Assembly (NCBI GenBank): GCA_965218625.1
Contig: CBDCLG010000003.1
Span: 62,001-126,000 of the forward strand
Source of the DNA: Bin5 sp965218625
Lineage (GTDB): Bacteria; Chloroflexota; Anaerolineae; Caldilineales; Caldilineaceae
Reading direction: 5' to 3'
Length of the DNA stretch: 64,000 nucleotides
Shown here: piece by piece, positions 1 to 8,395 of the stretch
Position numbering within the stretch: position 1 is the first letter of the stretch
How the letters are laid out: every line of letters starts with the position of its first letter
Made by a program: the position numbers and the translations under genes
The notes under the pieces: generated by a model
The model's database searches: none
Told to the model about the DNA's origin: nothing
Seen by the model: only the letters and a program-made list of their open reading frames with translations

Positions 1-7
1 ATAGCAG

Positions 8-1160
8 GTGTCCCTGGCGTTACCGCTTCCCGATCTGGCAAGGGAGTATCTGCTCGACCCGCAGATCATCTACCTGAACCACGGCAGCTTCGGCGCAGTG
101 CCCGCGGCCGGTGTTCGAGGTCTACCAGCGCTGGCAGCGTGAGTTGGAGGCAAACCCGGTGGCGTTCCTGGGGCGGCGCGCGCCGGACCTCCTGGCGGAG
201 GCAAGACAGAAGCTGGGCGCGTTCATCAATGCGTCGGGTGACGACCTTGCCTTTGTTCCCAATGTCACCTACGGGATGAACATTGTCGCGCGCGCACTGC
301 CGCTGGAAGAGGGCGACGAAGTTCTGAGTACCGATCACGAGTACGGCGCCATCGACCGCGCCTGGCGTTTCAAATGCGAAGAGAGCGGCGCCCGGCTGGT
401 CAGGCGGCATGTCTCGCTGCCGGTCACCGACCCGCAACAGGCCGTTGAGGAAATCTGGGACGGGGTCAACGAGCGCACCAAAGTGATCTCGCTCAGCCAC
501 ATCACCTCGCCGACCGCTCTGATACTGCCAGTAGAGGAGATCTGCCGCCGCGCCTCGGAGGCGGGGGTCCTGACCGTCATTGACGGCGCGCACGCGCCCG
601 GGCAGATCGACCTGGACATGCAAACGGTCGGCGCCGACTTTTACTGCGGGAACTGCCACAAGTGGCTCAGCAGCGCGCGCGGCGCCGGCTTTCTCTACGC
701 CCGCCCCGACCGCCAACATCTGCTGGAGCCGCTCGTCGTCAGCCACGGATGGCGCAGCGAAAATCCCGGGCCGTCGCCTTTCCTGGACAACTTCAACTGG
801 TCCGGGACGATCGACCCTGCCGCCTATCTCAGTGTCCCCGCAGCCATCGACTTTTGGGAACAGAACGACTGGCCGATGGTGCGTTCGGCCTGTCACCGGC
901 TACTGGCGGAGTGTGAGGAGCGCATCCTCAACCTTTCCGGTCTGCCGCCCGTCAGCCCGGCGGCAATGTGGGCCCAGATGCGACTGGTGCTCCTACCCAA
1001 GAGCGCCGATACCTACCGGCCTCATTTGGAAGAAAACCGCATCGTCGTGCCCGTGGGACAGCAACGCGGGCACACCGGCATCCGCATCTCGGTGCAGGCG
1101 TACAACAGCCCTTCGGATTTGGAGCGCCTGGTCGACCTGCTTGCGGCCGCCGCGAACTGA
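8..1160 (+). pseudogene. Class V aminotransferase (isopenicillin-N-epimerase-like), +1 frameshift near 110
   Basis: This is a PLP-dependent fold-type I enzyme of the class V aminotransferase / isopenicillin N epimerase group; the substrate cannot be told. The main frame runs from 111 and holds the PLP-lysine motif GNCHKWLSS (Lys codon near 660) and the cofactor-binding TVIDGAHAPGQID. The true N-terminus lies in another frame: GTG at 8 reads on through YLNHGSFGAVPAA, a conserved family start, and stops matching at about 110. Removing one G from the run GGCCGGTG at 106-112 joins PAA to VFEVYQRWQ and gives about 383 residues, normal for the family. An in-frame TAG at 2-4 precedes the GTG. I read this as one gene with a one-base insertion, either a real mutation or a sequence error. 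Confidence 0.8.
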
Positions 1161-1231
1161 AAGGGCGGATTGCGAACGCCGCTCCTCGCACCCGTTGGCG
1201 TTTGTGGCTGGGTCTTCGAAAATGAACTGCG

Positions 1232-2470
1232 TCACGCCTGTCTCAGCAAACGCACAAGCTCCAGAATGCCCGGCCTCTTGCCGTACATCAGCATGCCAAG
1301 ACGGAATATCTTGGCGCCGAGCCAGATAATCAACGGCGTCGACGCCAGCAGCACGCAAATGCTGACGGCCACGTCGACCCACGGTATATCGCCAAGCGGC
1401 AGGCGCAACATCATCGAGGTCGGCGCGGTGAGCGGAAACCAGGAAAGCGCACGGATCAACATCGAGTCCGGACTGTTCAAGAATACGCCCAGAAACATCA
1501 GTGGGATCGCCGCGAAGAGCGTGACGATGCCGGAAATCTGCTGGCTCTCCTGAAAATTGCTCCCAAGCGTCCCGATCGCCCCGATCAGCACGGCGTAGAC
1601 GGTAAAGCCCAGAATGTAGTAGAGCAAGGCCAGCGCGAAGACCTCGCCGCGCGTGAAGAACGGGAGGACAATCCCGGCCAAAAGGGCGAGGCCGCCGCCC
1701 AGGCCCAACCCCGACCCCAGCCAGACAAACACCTGCGTCAGCCCCAACCCGCCCAGGCCGATGACCTTGCCCGCCAGCAGTTGTTGCGGTGTTACAGAGG
1801 ACAGAACGATCTCGATGACGCGGCTCGATTTCTCCTCGGCGACGCTGCGTATGAGATAACCGGACGAGATGAAGATGGTTATCGTCAACAGGATCGCGAA
1901 TATGAACGGGACCACGTAGCCCAGCACCCTGGCCACAACGCCTCCTGGTTCCTGGTCTGCCTCGCTCGTGAATTCGACCCGCGCGTCGTACGGGTCCAGC
2001 AAGCGCTCGCGCAGCCCGGCGTCTTCGATATCTTCGACCAGATGCGCCATAAAGAATGACCGCAGCCCGCCCGTCCCGCTGCCGGAAAACCTGCTGCCCC
2101 CCCAAATCACCCGGATGTCTTCCTGCCCGGGATAGGCAGCGGGAACAATGACGACCCGCACTACGGTTTCCTCATCGAGCGCTGCGCGGGCAGCCGGCTC
2201 ATCGGCGAAGACGATGAACTCCTCCTCGAACTGCGAAAGCATCGGCGTGAATCTGCCGGATTGATCGACAAGGGCCGTGTGTTGCAGGTCGTCGTCGAAG
2301 AGCCGGACAATCGCGCCGCCGGTCTGCCGGCCGAAGAAAACGCCGGCGATCAACGCGATCAGGCCCAGCGCCGGGACCAGCAGCGTAACGATGATGAAGT
2401 CCGGTCGGCGCACGTTTACCCAGTATTCGTGGCGCGCGATTGTGAGTACCTTGTCCAAATCTCTTGCCAC
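1232..2470 (-). CDS. ABC-2 type exporter permease (NatB-like)
   Basis: This is the membrane subunit of an ABC-2 type exporter, 412 residues. It has one N-terminal membrane segment (about residues 26-47), a large extracytoplasmic domain (about 50-180) and a block of about five or six membrane segments in the C-terminal half, with the conserved ISSGYLIRSVAEEKSSRVIE region before them. This layout matches NatB / YhaP-type permeases. It lies 43 bases downstream of its ATPase gene on the same strand, so the two are probably one operon. The exported substrate is unknown; sodium or drug export is only a family possibility. Confidence 0.85.
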   Translation of the reverse strand: MARDLDKVLTIARHEYWVNVRRPDFIIVTLLVPALGLIALIAGVFFGRQTGGAIVRLFDDDLQHTALVDQSGRFTPMLSQFEEEFIVFADEPAARAALDEETVVRVVIVPAAYPGQEDIRVIWGGSRFSGSGTGGLRSFFMAHLVEDIEDAGLRERLLDPYDARVEFTSEADQEPGGVVARVLGYVVPFIFAILLTITIFISSGYLIRSVAEEKSSRVIEIVLSSVTPQQLLAGKVIGLGGLGLTQVFVWLGSGLGLGGGLALLAGIVLPFFTRGEVFALALLYYILGFTVYAVLIGAIGTLGSNFQESQQISGIVTLFAAIPLMFLGVFLNSPDSMLIRALSWFPLTAPTSMMLRLPLGDIPWVDVAVSICVLLASTPLIIWLGAKIFRLGMLMYGKRPGILELVRLLRQA

Positions 2471-2513
2471 TCCGAACTATCCGACAACCCGGGCCCGCCC
2501 GGGAAGGGGTCGC

Positions 2514-3416
2514 CTACTCTTCCCTGTCCCGGCCCTGGACAACTGCGACGAAGATATCGTTCAGGGGAACGGCGGCCTGCTCGAAGCTCTCCACCTCGAT
2601 GTTGCGCGCAACCAGCATCGCCAGCAGGTCCTGCGGGCCGATACCGTCGAGGGTTAGAAGGACTGCCTCGCCGCTGCGATCGTAACCGGCAACGCCGGGC
2701 AGGTCATCGGGCAGATTGGCGGCGCGCACGCGCACCGAGTTGGGTGCGTAGTCACTCTTTATCTGCTTCAGCGGCCCGTAGAGAACGGCGCGACCTTCAT
2801 TGATCAGCAGTATCCGGTCGCACAGCTCCTCGACGAGGTTCATCTGGTGCGCGCTCAGCACGATCGACTTGCCTTCGCCGATCTGAGAACGCATCAGTCC
2901 CTTCAGTAGCTCCACGTTCACCGGGTCCAAACCCTGAAACGGTTCATCCAGTATGAGCAGATCGGGATCGTGGAGCAGGCTCGCCACAAATTGCACCTTC
3001 TGCTGCATCCCGCGGCTGAGGTCCTTGACCCGCTTGTTGCCCCAGTCTGCCAGCTCGACGCGCTCGAGCCATGCCTCGGCCCGCTCTCGCGCGGTCGCAC
3101 TTTCCACGCCCTTGAGCCGGGCGAGGTAGACGAGGACTTCCATTACCCGCTGGTCCCGGTACAGGCCGCGCTCCTCCGGCAGATAGCCGACCCGTTCGCG
3201 GCTGCGGCCAGGCGGGCTGCCCAGCAGCTCGACCTCGCCGGAGTCGGCCTTGAAGATGTCCATCAGGATGCGGATCGTGCTCGTCTTGCCCGCGCCATTG
3301 GGACCGAGAAGTCCGAAGATCTCGCCCGGATAGACGTCGAATGTCAGGTCTTCTACGGCGGTGAAACTTCCGTACTGTTTGTGCAGCTGGCGGGCGGAGA
3401 GAACTGGGGCGTCCAT
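2514..3416 (-). CDS. ABC transporter ATP-binding protein (NatA-like)
   Basis: Cytoplasmic ATPase that pairs with the ABC-2 permease encoded just downstream. All nucleotide-binding motifs are visible: Walker A GPNGAGKTS (about residues 38-46), Q-loop region, signature LSRGMQQK, Walker B LLILDEPFQGLDP and the H-loop LSAHQ. At 300 residues it has the usual C-terminal extension of the DrrA/NatA group (DUF4162-like). The start is ATG at 3416. A candidate extended -10 (TGTTATAAT) lies upstream on the minus strand around 3479-3487. Confidence 0.92.
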   Translation of the reverse strand: MDAPVLSARQLHKQYGSFTAVEDLTFDVYPGEIFGLLGPNGAGKTSTIRILMDIFKADSGEVELLGSPPGRSRERVGYLPEERGLYRDQRVMEVLVYLARLKGVESATARERAEAWLERVELADWGNKRVKDLSRGMQQKVQFVASLLHDPDLLILDEPFQGLDPVNVELLKGLMRSQIGEGKSIVLSAHQMNLVEELCDRILLINEGRAVLYGPLKQIKSDYAPNSVRVRAANLPDDLPGVAGYDRSGEAVLLTLDGIGPQDLLAMLVARNIEVESFEQAAVPLNDIFVAVVQGRDREE

Positions 3417-3478
3417 GGAAAAGATCTTAAGGCAGATTGGTTGTTGTTATTGTGACCGAGCATCCCTTTGGCAGAGAG

Positions 3479-3487
3479 ATTATAACA
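3479..3487 (-). promoter_or_regulatory. Candidate extended -10 for the ABC exporter operon
   Basis: On the minus strand the sequence reads TGTTATAAT, a perfect TATAAT with an upstream TG, about 60 bases before the ATPase start at 3416. No matching -35 hexamer is present at 16-18 bases, which suits an extended -10 promoter. Confidence 0.45.
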
Positions 3488-3993
3488 GTAACGGGCAAGC
3501 GGGATAGTGCAGCTCATATGCCAGTACGTGAACCGGATCGGAAAGTTTCTTTGAATCCTTTTCATTCCCTTTAGCGGCGATCATCGCGGACCACCGACAG
3601 GACGCAGGCGGCATGTGAATTCAGCCGCACGAATTGGCCGCGCTTTCCCATTAGTTCATCTGAATCCAATGAAATTCTTTTAAATGAAATTAATTGGGTA
3701 CAGTGTCAAGCCTGTACCCTGCTTGCACCACAGGCCTCAGCACTTGGGTCCGGCGACACGCGCGGGCCAGCCGCTGCGCCCCGACCTGCGATTCGCCCGA
3801 GCCAAAGCAACTACCCGGGAACAGTCGCAAATTACAAAGAAAAAGGTCGCAAACACACGTAAACACTCACAAATGCTCGTAAACGCTCATCCGAATGCCG
3901 GTCCGGCCACACTTTTGCGAGCCCGTGCCCAGATCAACCGGTCAGTCTCTTTCGAAGCCGGCAATGCACGTCCTTCTGGCGCCCGAGCGTCCC
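3488..3993. other. Intergenic stretch without a recognised gene
   Basis: I see no supported gene here. Several short open frames overlap on both strands but none has a ribosome binding site or recognisable protein motif. The stretch separates the leftward ABC operon from the first inverted-repeat element. Confidence 0.5.
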
Positions 3994-4003
3994 CACATCC
4001 AAG

Positions 4004-4240
4004 CAGGGCGATTGCATCTATTTGGGTCAAGACCCGCGACACTACCTGATTCGAGCCCAACTCCGAAAAACCGCCGAAAACAGCATGTCTTTGTAGGGGC
4101 GCCCCTTGTGGGCGCCCTACCGACGTTCGGTCTCCTGGCCGAAAACGATTGACAATTGGGAGGGGCGCCCATCGTAGGCGCCTATCGTGGGTGCCCTTCG
4201 TGGGACATTTCGGCGTCCAGACTTAGATGCGATTGCCCTG
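4004..4240 (+). mobile_element. MITE-like element, copy A
   Basis: A non-coding element of about 237 bp, one of four in the window. Its left end starts CAGGGCGATTGCATCTA. Its right end, read on the other strand, starts CAGGGCAATCGCATCTAA, so the termini are near-perfect inverted repeats. The 8 bp word CACATCCA lies at 3994-4001 and again at 4242-4249, offset by one or two bases from the ends, as expected of a target-site duplication. Inside are a conserved block (GACCCGCGACACTACCTGAT) and two GGGGCGCCC-type hairpin modules near 4096 and 4162. It has no open frame for a transposase. Confidence 0.85.
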
Positions 4241-4259
4241 TCACATCCATGTCCCGCCC

Positions 4260-4289
4260 TTGACACCGATTCACCGCCTGTGCTACTCT
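4260..4289 (+). promoter_or_regulatory. Sigma70-type promoter for the SAM riboswitch / mtnA transcript
   Basis: TTGACA at 4260-4265 and TACTCT at 4284-4289 are separated by 18 bases, with TG one base before the -10. Transcription would begin about 4296, just ahead of the riboswitch P1 stem, so position and content agree. It lies about 20 bases beyond the right end of MITE copy A. Confidence 0.6.
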
Positions 4290-4313
4290 AGTTCCCGTTG
4301 CACCTTAGAAACA

Positions 4314-4550
4314 GAAATCTCTTATCCAGAGTGGGGGGAGGGAACGGCCCTGTGATCCCCCGGCAACCTGCCGGAGCCCCGGTTGACGGTTGTTGACTGG
4401 CGAACGGCTCGCCCCGGACTGCCGCCGGGCGCGAGCAAGGCGCCCGCGGCTCTCCTGCTGCCGCCGTTTCGCCGATCGACGTCTCTCGGTTTGCTCTTTC
4501 GGTGCCAATTCCGACGAGCCCATTGCGGCTCGAAAGATGAGAACAATTTC
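4314..4550 (+). ncRNA. SAM-I (S-box) riboswitch with enlarged P3
   Basis: The hallmark S-box blocks occur in order: CTTATCCAGAG, then GGGGGGAGGGAACGGCCC, then TGATCCCCCGGCAACC, then GGTGCCAATTCC, then the P4 hairpin CGAGCC-CATTGC-GGCTCG, and AAAGATGAG closing P1. P1 can extend through GAAAT (4314) with ATTTC (4546-4550). The domain is about 237 nt instead of roughly 100-150. The extra length lies between CAACC and GGTGC, that is within P3. In this family, binding of S-adenosylmethionine stabilises P1 and favours the downstream terminator, so mtnA should be expressed when SAM is low. Confidence 0.92.
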
Positions 4551-4560
4551 GGCCTCGCCG

Positions 4561-4593
4561 CCCCTCTGGTCTGCATTGGAGGGGTTTCTTTTT
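4561..4593 (+). terminator. Rho-independent terminator of the SAM riboswitch expression platform
   Basis: CCCCTC at 4561-4566 pairs with GAGGGG at 4579-4584 across a 12-base loop and is followed by TTTCTTTTT. It stands between the aptamer and the mtnA start codon, the usual place for an S-box transcription-off switch. Confidence 0.85.
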
Positions 4594-4610
4594 GCAAAAG
4601 GGAAAATCCT

Positions 4611-5711
4611 ATGCGCACCGTCTTCTGGCAGGACGGGCAAGTGAAGATGATCGACCAGCGTCTGTTACCGAGCGAGGAGGTCATCGCAGAATTTGATACG
4701 GTCCCCGAGGTGGCTCGCAGCATCCGTGAGATGTACGTGCGCGGCGCGCCCGCCATCGGGGCGACAGCCGCATACGGCATGGCGCTCGCCGCGCACATCA
4801 GCGCGGCCGGCGACGGCCAGAGCCTGCTCGATGAGCTGCGCCAGGCCAAGGAGACGCTCGACGCGGCGCGGCCGACCGCGGTCAATCTGACCTGGGCGAC
4901 CCGCCGTCTCCTGCGAGTGGCAGAACAGATCGTCGAGGAAGCAGGCCCCTCTCATGTGGAAGTAAGGGAGTTGGCCCAATCCCTCCTGGCAGAAGCCGAA
5001 TCGCTGGCCGACGAGGACGTCGAGATCAACCGCCGCATGGGTTTCAACGGCGCGGCTGTCGTACCCGACGGCGCCAACCTCTTGCACCACTGCAATACCG
5101 GTTCGCTGGCAACGGTCGACTTCGGCACCGCCCTGGGCGTCATTTACGCCTGCCAGGAGCAGGGCAAACAGGTCCACGTCTGGGTGGACGAGACAAGACC
5201 CCGCCTCCAGGGTGCGCGGCTGACGGCCTGGGAGCTGATGCGCGCCGAGGTGCCCATGCACCTGGTCGCGGACAACGCCGCCGGCCACCTGATGCGCACG
5301 GGGCAGGTCGATGTCGTCGTTTTCGGCGCCGACCGGGTTGCGGCCAACGGCGACGTCGCCAACAAGATCGGCACCTACAAACTGGCTGTTGTCGCCCGCG
5401 AAAACGGGATTCCCGTCTACTGCGTCGCCCCTACGAGCACGGTCGATCTGGCGTTGTCCGACGGCGACAAGATTCCCATCGAAGAGCGCGCCGCCGAGGA
5501 AGTGGCTGAAATCGGCAGGCGCCCGATCGCACCGACCGACGTACCCGTCTACAATCCTGCCTTCGACATTACGCCCCACCGCTATCTCACCGGCATCGTG
5601 ACTGAGGAGGGTATCTGCTACCCTCCCTTTACGGCGAGCCTGAAGGCTGCGGTGGAGCGCGGACGGGCGGCAATCGAAGAGAAACGGGCGGGGAGGAGTA
5701 GGCAACAATGA
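4611..5711 (+). CDS. mtnA: S-methyl-5-thioribose-1-phosphate isomerase
   Basis: MtnA converts methylthioribose-1-phosphate to methylthioribulose-1-phosphate in methionine salvage. The protein (366 residues) shows the early RGAPAIGATAAYG motif, the catalytic-cysteine region LLHHCNTGSLAT, and the catalytic aspartate in FGADRVAANGDVANKIGTY. The open frame extends back through the riboswitch, but ATG 4611 is the first start after the terminator, and GGGAAAATCCT gives a weak ribosome site. The SAM-I riboswitch upstream fits sulfur-amino-acid control. The stop overlaps the next gene's start (ATGA), implying translational coupling with the LOG-family gene. Confidence 0.95.
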   Translation: MRTVFWQDGQVKMIDQRLLPSEEVIAEFDTVPEVARSIREMYVRGAPAIGATAAYGMALAAHISAAGDGQSLLDELRQAKETLDAARPTAVNLTWATRRLLRVAEQIVEEAGPSHVEVRELAQSLLAEAESLADEDVEINRRMGFNGAAVVPDGANLLHHCNTGSLATVDFGTALGVIYACQEQGKQVHVWVDETRPRLQGARLTAWELMRAEVPMHLVADNAAGHLMRTGQVDVVVFGADRVAANGDVANKIGTYKLAVVARENGIPVYCVAPTSTVDLALSDGDKIPIEERAAEEVAEIGRRPIAPTDVPVYNPAFDITPHRYLTGIVTEEGICYPPFTASLKAAVERGRAAIEEKRAGRSRQQ

Positions 5712-6310
5712 ACCTGGCCAGCCGCTTTTCTAACATCTGCGTCTTCTGCGGCTCCAGCCCCGGAGCAGACGGCATCTATACGCAGCAAGCCGAGGCGCTT
5801 GGAGCGGAGATTGCGCGGCGAGGCTATGGCCTCGTCTACGGCGGCGGCAACCTGGGCCTGATGGGCGCGGTCAGCCGGGCGGCATATGCAGGCGGCGCAA
5901 CAGTCTTCGGGATCATTCCCGGTCCGCTCGCGGCGAAGGAGATAGCCGGTGAGACGATAGGCAACCTCGAGGTTGTCGAAACGATGCACCAGCGCAAGGC
6001 TCGCATGGCCGAGCTGTCCGACGCGTTTGTAACCATGCCCGGCGGCATCGGCACGCTGGAAGAACTGTTCGAAACGATTTCATGGATCCAGCTGGGTATC
6101 CACAGCAAGCCGATGGGCCTGCTGAACGTAGACGGCTTCTTCGATCACCTGCTACAGATGCTCCGGTACCAGATTGCCCAGGGGTTTATCGCAGACCGAT
6201 ATCGGTCGCTGCTGGTTGTTTCCGATGACCCTGCCGAGCTGATCGACGGCCTGTTGCGCCACGAAACGCCGGCGAGTTCGGTAAAGTGGATCTCGGCGGA
6301 GCAGGCATAG
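5708..6310 (+). CDS. LOG family protein (nucleoside 5'-monophosphate phosphoribohydrolase-like)
   Basis: A member of the LOG / TIGR00730 family, 200 residues, with the Rossmann-type start VFCGSSPG, the YGGGNLGLMG loop and the signature PGGIGTLEELFE that binds the nucleotide phosphate and provides the catalytic glutamate. Family members release the base from nucleoside 5'-monophosphates, including cytokinin ribotides; the bacterial substrate is often unclear. It overlaps mtnA by four bases and shares its SAM-controlled transcript, so a purine or methylthio-adenine salvage role is possible but is inference. Confidence 0.88.
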   Translation: MNLASRFSNICVFCGSSPGADGIYTQQAEALGAEIARRGYGLVYGGGNLGLMGAVSRAAYAGGATVFGIIPGPLAAKEIAGETIGNLEVVETMHQRKARMAELSDAFVTMPGGIGTLEELFETISWIQLGIHSKPMGLLNVDGFFDHLLQMLRYQIAQGFIADRYRSLLVVSDDPAELIDGLLRHETPASSVKWISAEQA

Positions 6311-6396
6311 CTGAATTCCTTCGCTTCTCGCGCGCCTCGCGCCCGCCACAGTGCGCACGGGAGATCAGGCCGCGCGCCTGCGGAGAATAGGCTTCA

Positions 6397-7116
6397 GTGC
6401 CAGATGGCAAGGACGAATTGAGACAGATCATTGCCCTCGGCGGCCATACGCTATCCGATTGCCGCGAAGACATGTCGCTGAGCCGTTATATTTTGGACCT
6501 GGCTGCGGCCGAATGCCCGCGCGTCTGCTTTCTCTCCCAGGCAAGCGGGGAGGAACCGTCCTATGTCCTGCGCTTCTATCGCCATTTTCTCGCGCTTGGC
6601 GCACAGCCGGCAGACCTGTCACTGTTCCAGCCCCATACCGCCGACATCGAAGGATTTCTTCTGGCGCACGACGCCATCTATGTTGGCGGCGGCAACACGC
6701 TGTCGATGCTCTCGCTGTGGCGTGCCTGGGGGTTAGACTGTATTTTGCGCGCCGCCTGGGAGCAGGGAACAGTGCTGGCGGGCGTGAGCGCCGGCGCCAT
6801 CTGCTGGTTTGAACAGGGGCTCACCGACTCCATCCCGGGCAAGCTCAGCGCCCTCGACTGCCTCGGTTTTCTGCCCGGCAGCTGCTCGCCGCATTACGAC
6901 GGCGAGGCCGAACGCAGGCCCAGTTACCGTCGCATGGTTGCCGGGGGCGAAATCAAGCCCGGCTACGGCGTCGATGACCACGCGGCGCTACATTTTCGGG
7001 GCAAGGACCTAGCCGGCGTCGTGACTTCACGCGTATCTGCGTCCGCCTACCTGGTCGAAGGCGGCTCTGACGGCGTAACCGAGACCAGGCTCGAGGAAAG
7101 AAGCCTTGAATCTTAG
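6397..7116 (+). CDS. pepE: Peptidase E (alpha-aspartyl dipeptidase, family S51)
   Basis: A cytoplasmic serine peptidase of family S51. The nucleophile lies in the elbow GVSAGAICW, preceded by the YVGGGNTLSML motif, and a conserved histidine follows in CSPHYD. PepE cleaves dipeptides with N-terminal aspartate. The length (239 residues) is normal. GTG 6397 is chosen because upstream codons do not match the family and GGAG lies about 13 bases before; the wide spacing leaves some doubt about the start. It follows the LOG gene in the same direction after 86 bases. Confidence 0.85.
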   Translation: MPDGKDELRQIIALGGHTLSDCREDMSLSRYILDLAAAECPRVCFLSQASGEEPSYVLRFYRHFLALGAQPADLSLFQPHTADIEGFLLAHDAIYVGGGNTLSMLSLWRAWGLDCILRAAWEQGTVLAGVSAGAICWFEQGLTDSIPGKLSALDCLGFLPGSCSPHYDGEAERRPSYRRMVAGGEIKPGYGVDDHAALHFRGKDLAGVVTSRVSASAYLVEGGSDGVTETRLEERSLES

Positions 7117-7167
7117 CGACGGTTGCGCTCCCGCGCATGCCATTCAAGAGATCGAGATGGAACTACC

Positions 7168-8127
7168 ATGAGAATCGTCGTATCCGGTTCGATCGCCTAT
7201 GACTATCTGATGTCCTTCCCCGGCCGTTTTACCGATCAGATCATTCCGGAAAAACTGACGCGATTGAGCGTCAGTTTTCTTGTGGATGACATGGTGCGGC
7301 AGCGCGGCGGCACCGCGGCCAACATCGCCTATTCGCTCAAACTTCTCGGCGGCGAGCCGATACTTCTTGGAACGGTCGGCCAGGACTTTGGCGACTACGC
7401 GGCCTGGCTGCAGGCGAACGGCATCCGCACCGACCATATCGTTGAAATCCCGCACAAATTTACGGCCAGTTTCTTCGTCAGCACCGACGAGGAACAGAAC
7501 CAGATCGCCAATTTCTACGCAGGCGCGATGAGCGACTCCAAAGAGATCTCGCTGGCTGACCGCGGGCTGACCGACGCCGACGTGGTCATAATCAGCCCCA
7601 ACGATCCGCAGGCAATGCTCAACTACGCGAGCGAGTGCCGCGACCTGGGTATCCCCTTCGCCTACGATCCCAGTCAGCAGACGGCCCGCCTCAGCGGCGA
7701 GGCGCTGCGCGCCAGCATACCCGGCGCCGGCTGGCTGATGGTCAACGACTATGAGTTCGAGGTCATCCAGCAGAAGACCGGCTGGTCGAAGGAGCAGATT
7801 CTGCGCGAGGTGGGCACGCTCATCGTGACCGAAGGCCGGGTCGGCAGCTACATTTGCAGCGACGGCGAGGAGTTCAAAATTCCGGTCGCGCCGCCGCAGC
7901 AAAGGGTGGCCGAACCGACCGGCGTCGGCGATGCCTATCGCGGCGCATTCTTTGCCGCCCACAGCGTCGGTCTGCCGGTCGATGTTTGCGGCCGCGTCGG
8001 TGCGCTCTGCGCCACCTACGTGCTTGAGCAGGTCGGAACGACCAACCACCGGTTTACCCCGGCGGAGTTCCTCCGGCGCTACCAGGAATCCTTTGGCGAA
8101 GCGTTGGTCTGGGGAGAGCGGGTGTAG
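7168..8127 (+). CDS. PfkB-family kinase, possibly adenosine kinase
   Basis: A ribokinase/PfkB-fold small-molecule kinase of 319 residues. It starts IVVSGSIAYDYLM, has the N-terminal glycine-rich GGTAANIAYSL substrate loop, and ends with the anion-hole/catalytic motif PTGVGDAYRGAF carrying the catalytic aspartate. Position directly upstream of ahcY and metK suggests that it phosphorylates the adenosine released by AhcY, which would pull the SAM cycle forward; this is inference from context. ATG 7168 is preferred over the upstream in-frame starts because the family-conserved sequence begins there. Confidence 0.85.
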   Translation: MRIVVSGSIAYDYLMSFPGRFTDQIIPEKLTRLSVSFLVDDMVRQRGGTAANIAYSLKLLGGEPILLGTVGQDFGDYAAWLQANGIRTDHIVEIPHKFTASFFVSTDEEQNQIANFYAGAMSDSKEISLADRGLTDADVVIISPNDPQAMLNYASECRDLGIPFAYDPSQQTARLSGEALRASIPGAGWLMVNDYEFEVIQQKTGWSKEQILREVGTLIVTEGRVGSYICSDGEEFKIPVAPPQQRVAEPTGVGDAYRGAFFAAHSVGLPVDVCGRVGALCATYVLEQVGTTNHRFTPAEFLRRYQESFGEALVWGERV

Positions 8128-8395
8128 ACAATCTCTCAGAGGCGAAGGCGTAGAAGCCTTGCAAGCCGTGCCAGCTATCAAGGTTTCGACGGTTTGACTG
8201 TCGGCGTCGGTGCGTGTTGGCACTGCCGCCAATGAAGAGGAAGGTGAAGCAATTCAATCCAGTTTCTGAAAGGCTGAGACCTCCAGTTTGCTTTTTCGAA
8301 AGTCGAAAGAGAGCCCAATACGCTTCCGACGAAACACAACAAGTGTCGGACCAGAAGGAATCTCTCACAACACATTTTCGGGAGTCATTGATTCC

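Noticed and set aside
993..2105. 370-residue minus-strand frame overlapping the aminotransferase end and the ABC permease
   Set aside because: It lies out of frame with the permease, whose membrane pattern is clear, and has no ribosome site or motif.
4090..4120. GGGGCGCCCC hairpin modules as simple transcription terminators
   Set aside because: They lack a T-run and recur inside the inverted-repeat elements, so they are better explained as parts of the MITE.
8128..8395. Possible SAH or SAM-II riboswitch upstream of ahcY
   Set aside because: No consensus core of SAH, SAM-II or SAM-IV riboswitches could be recognised; only short inverted repeats are present.
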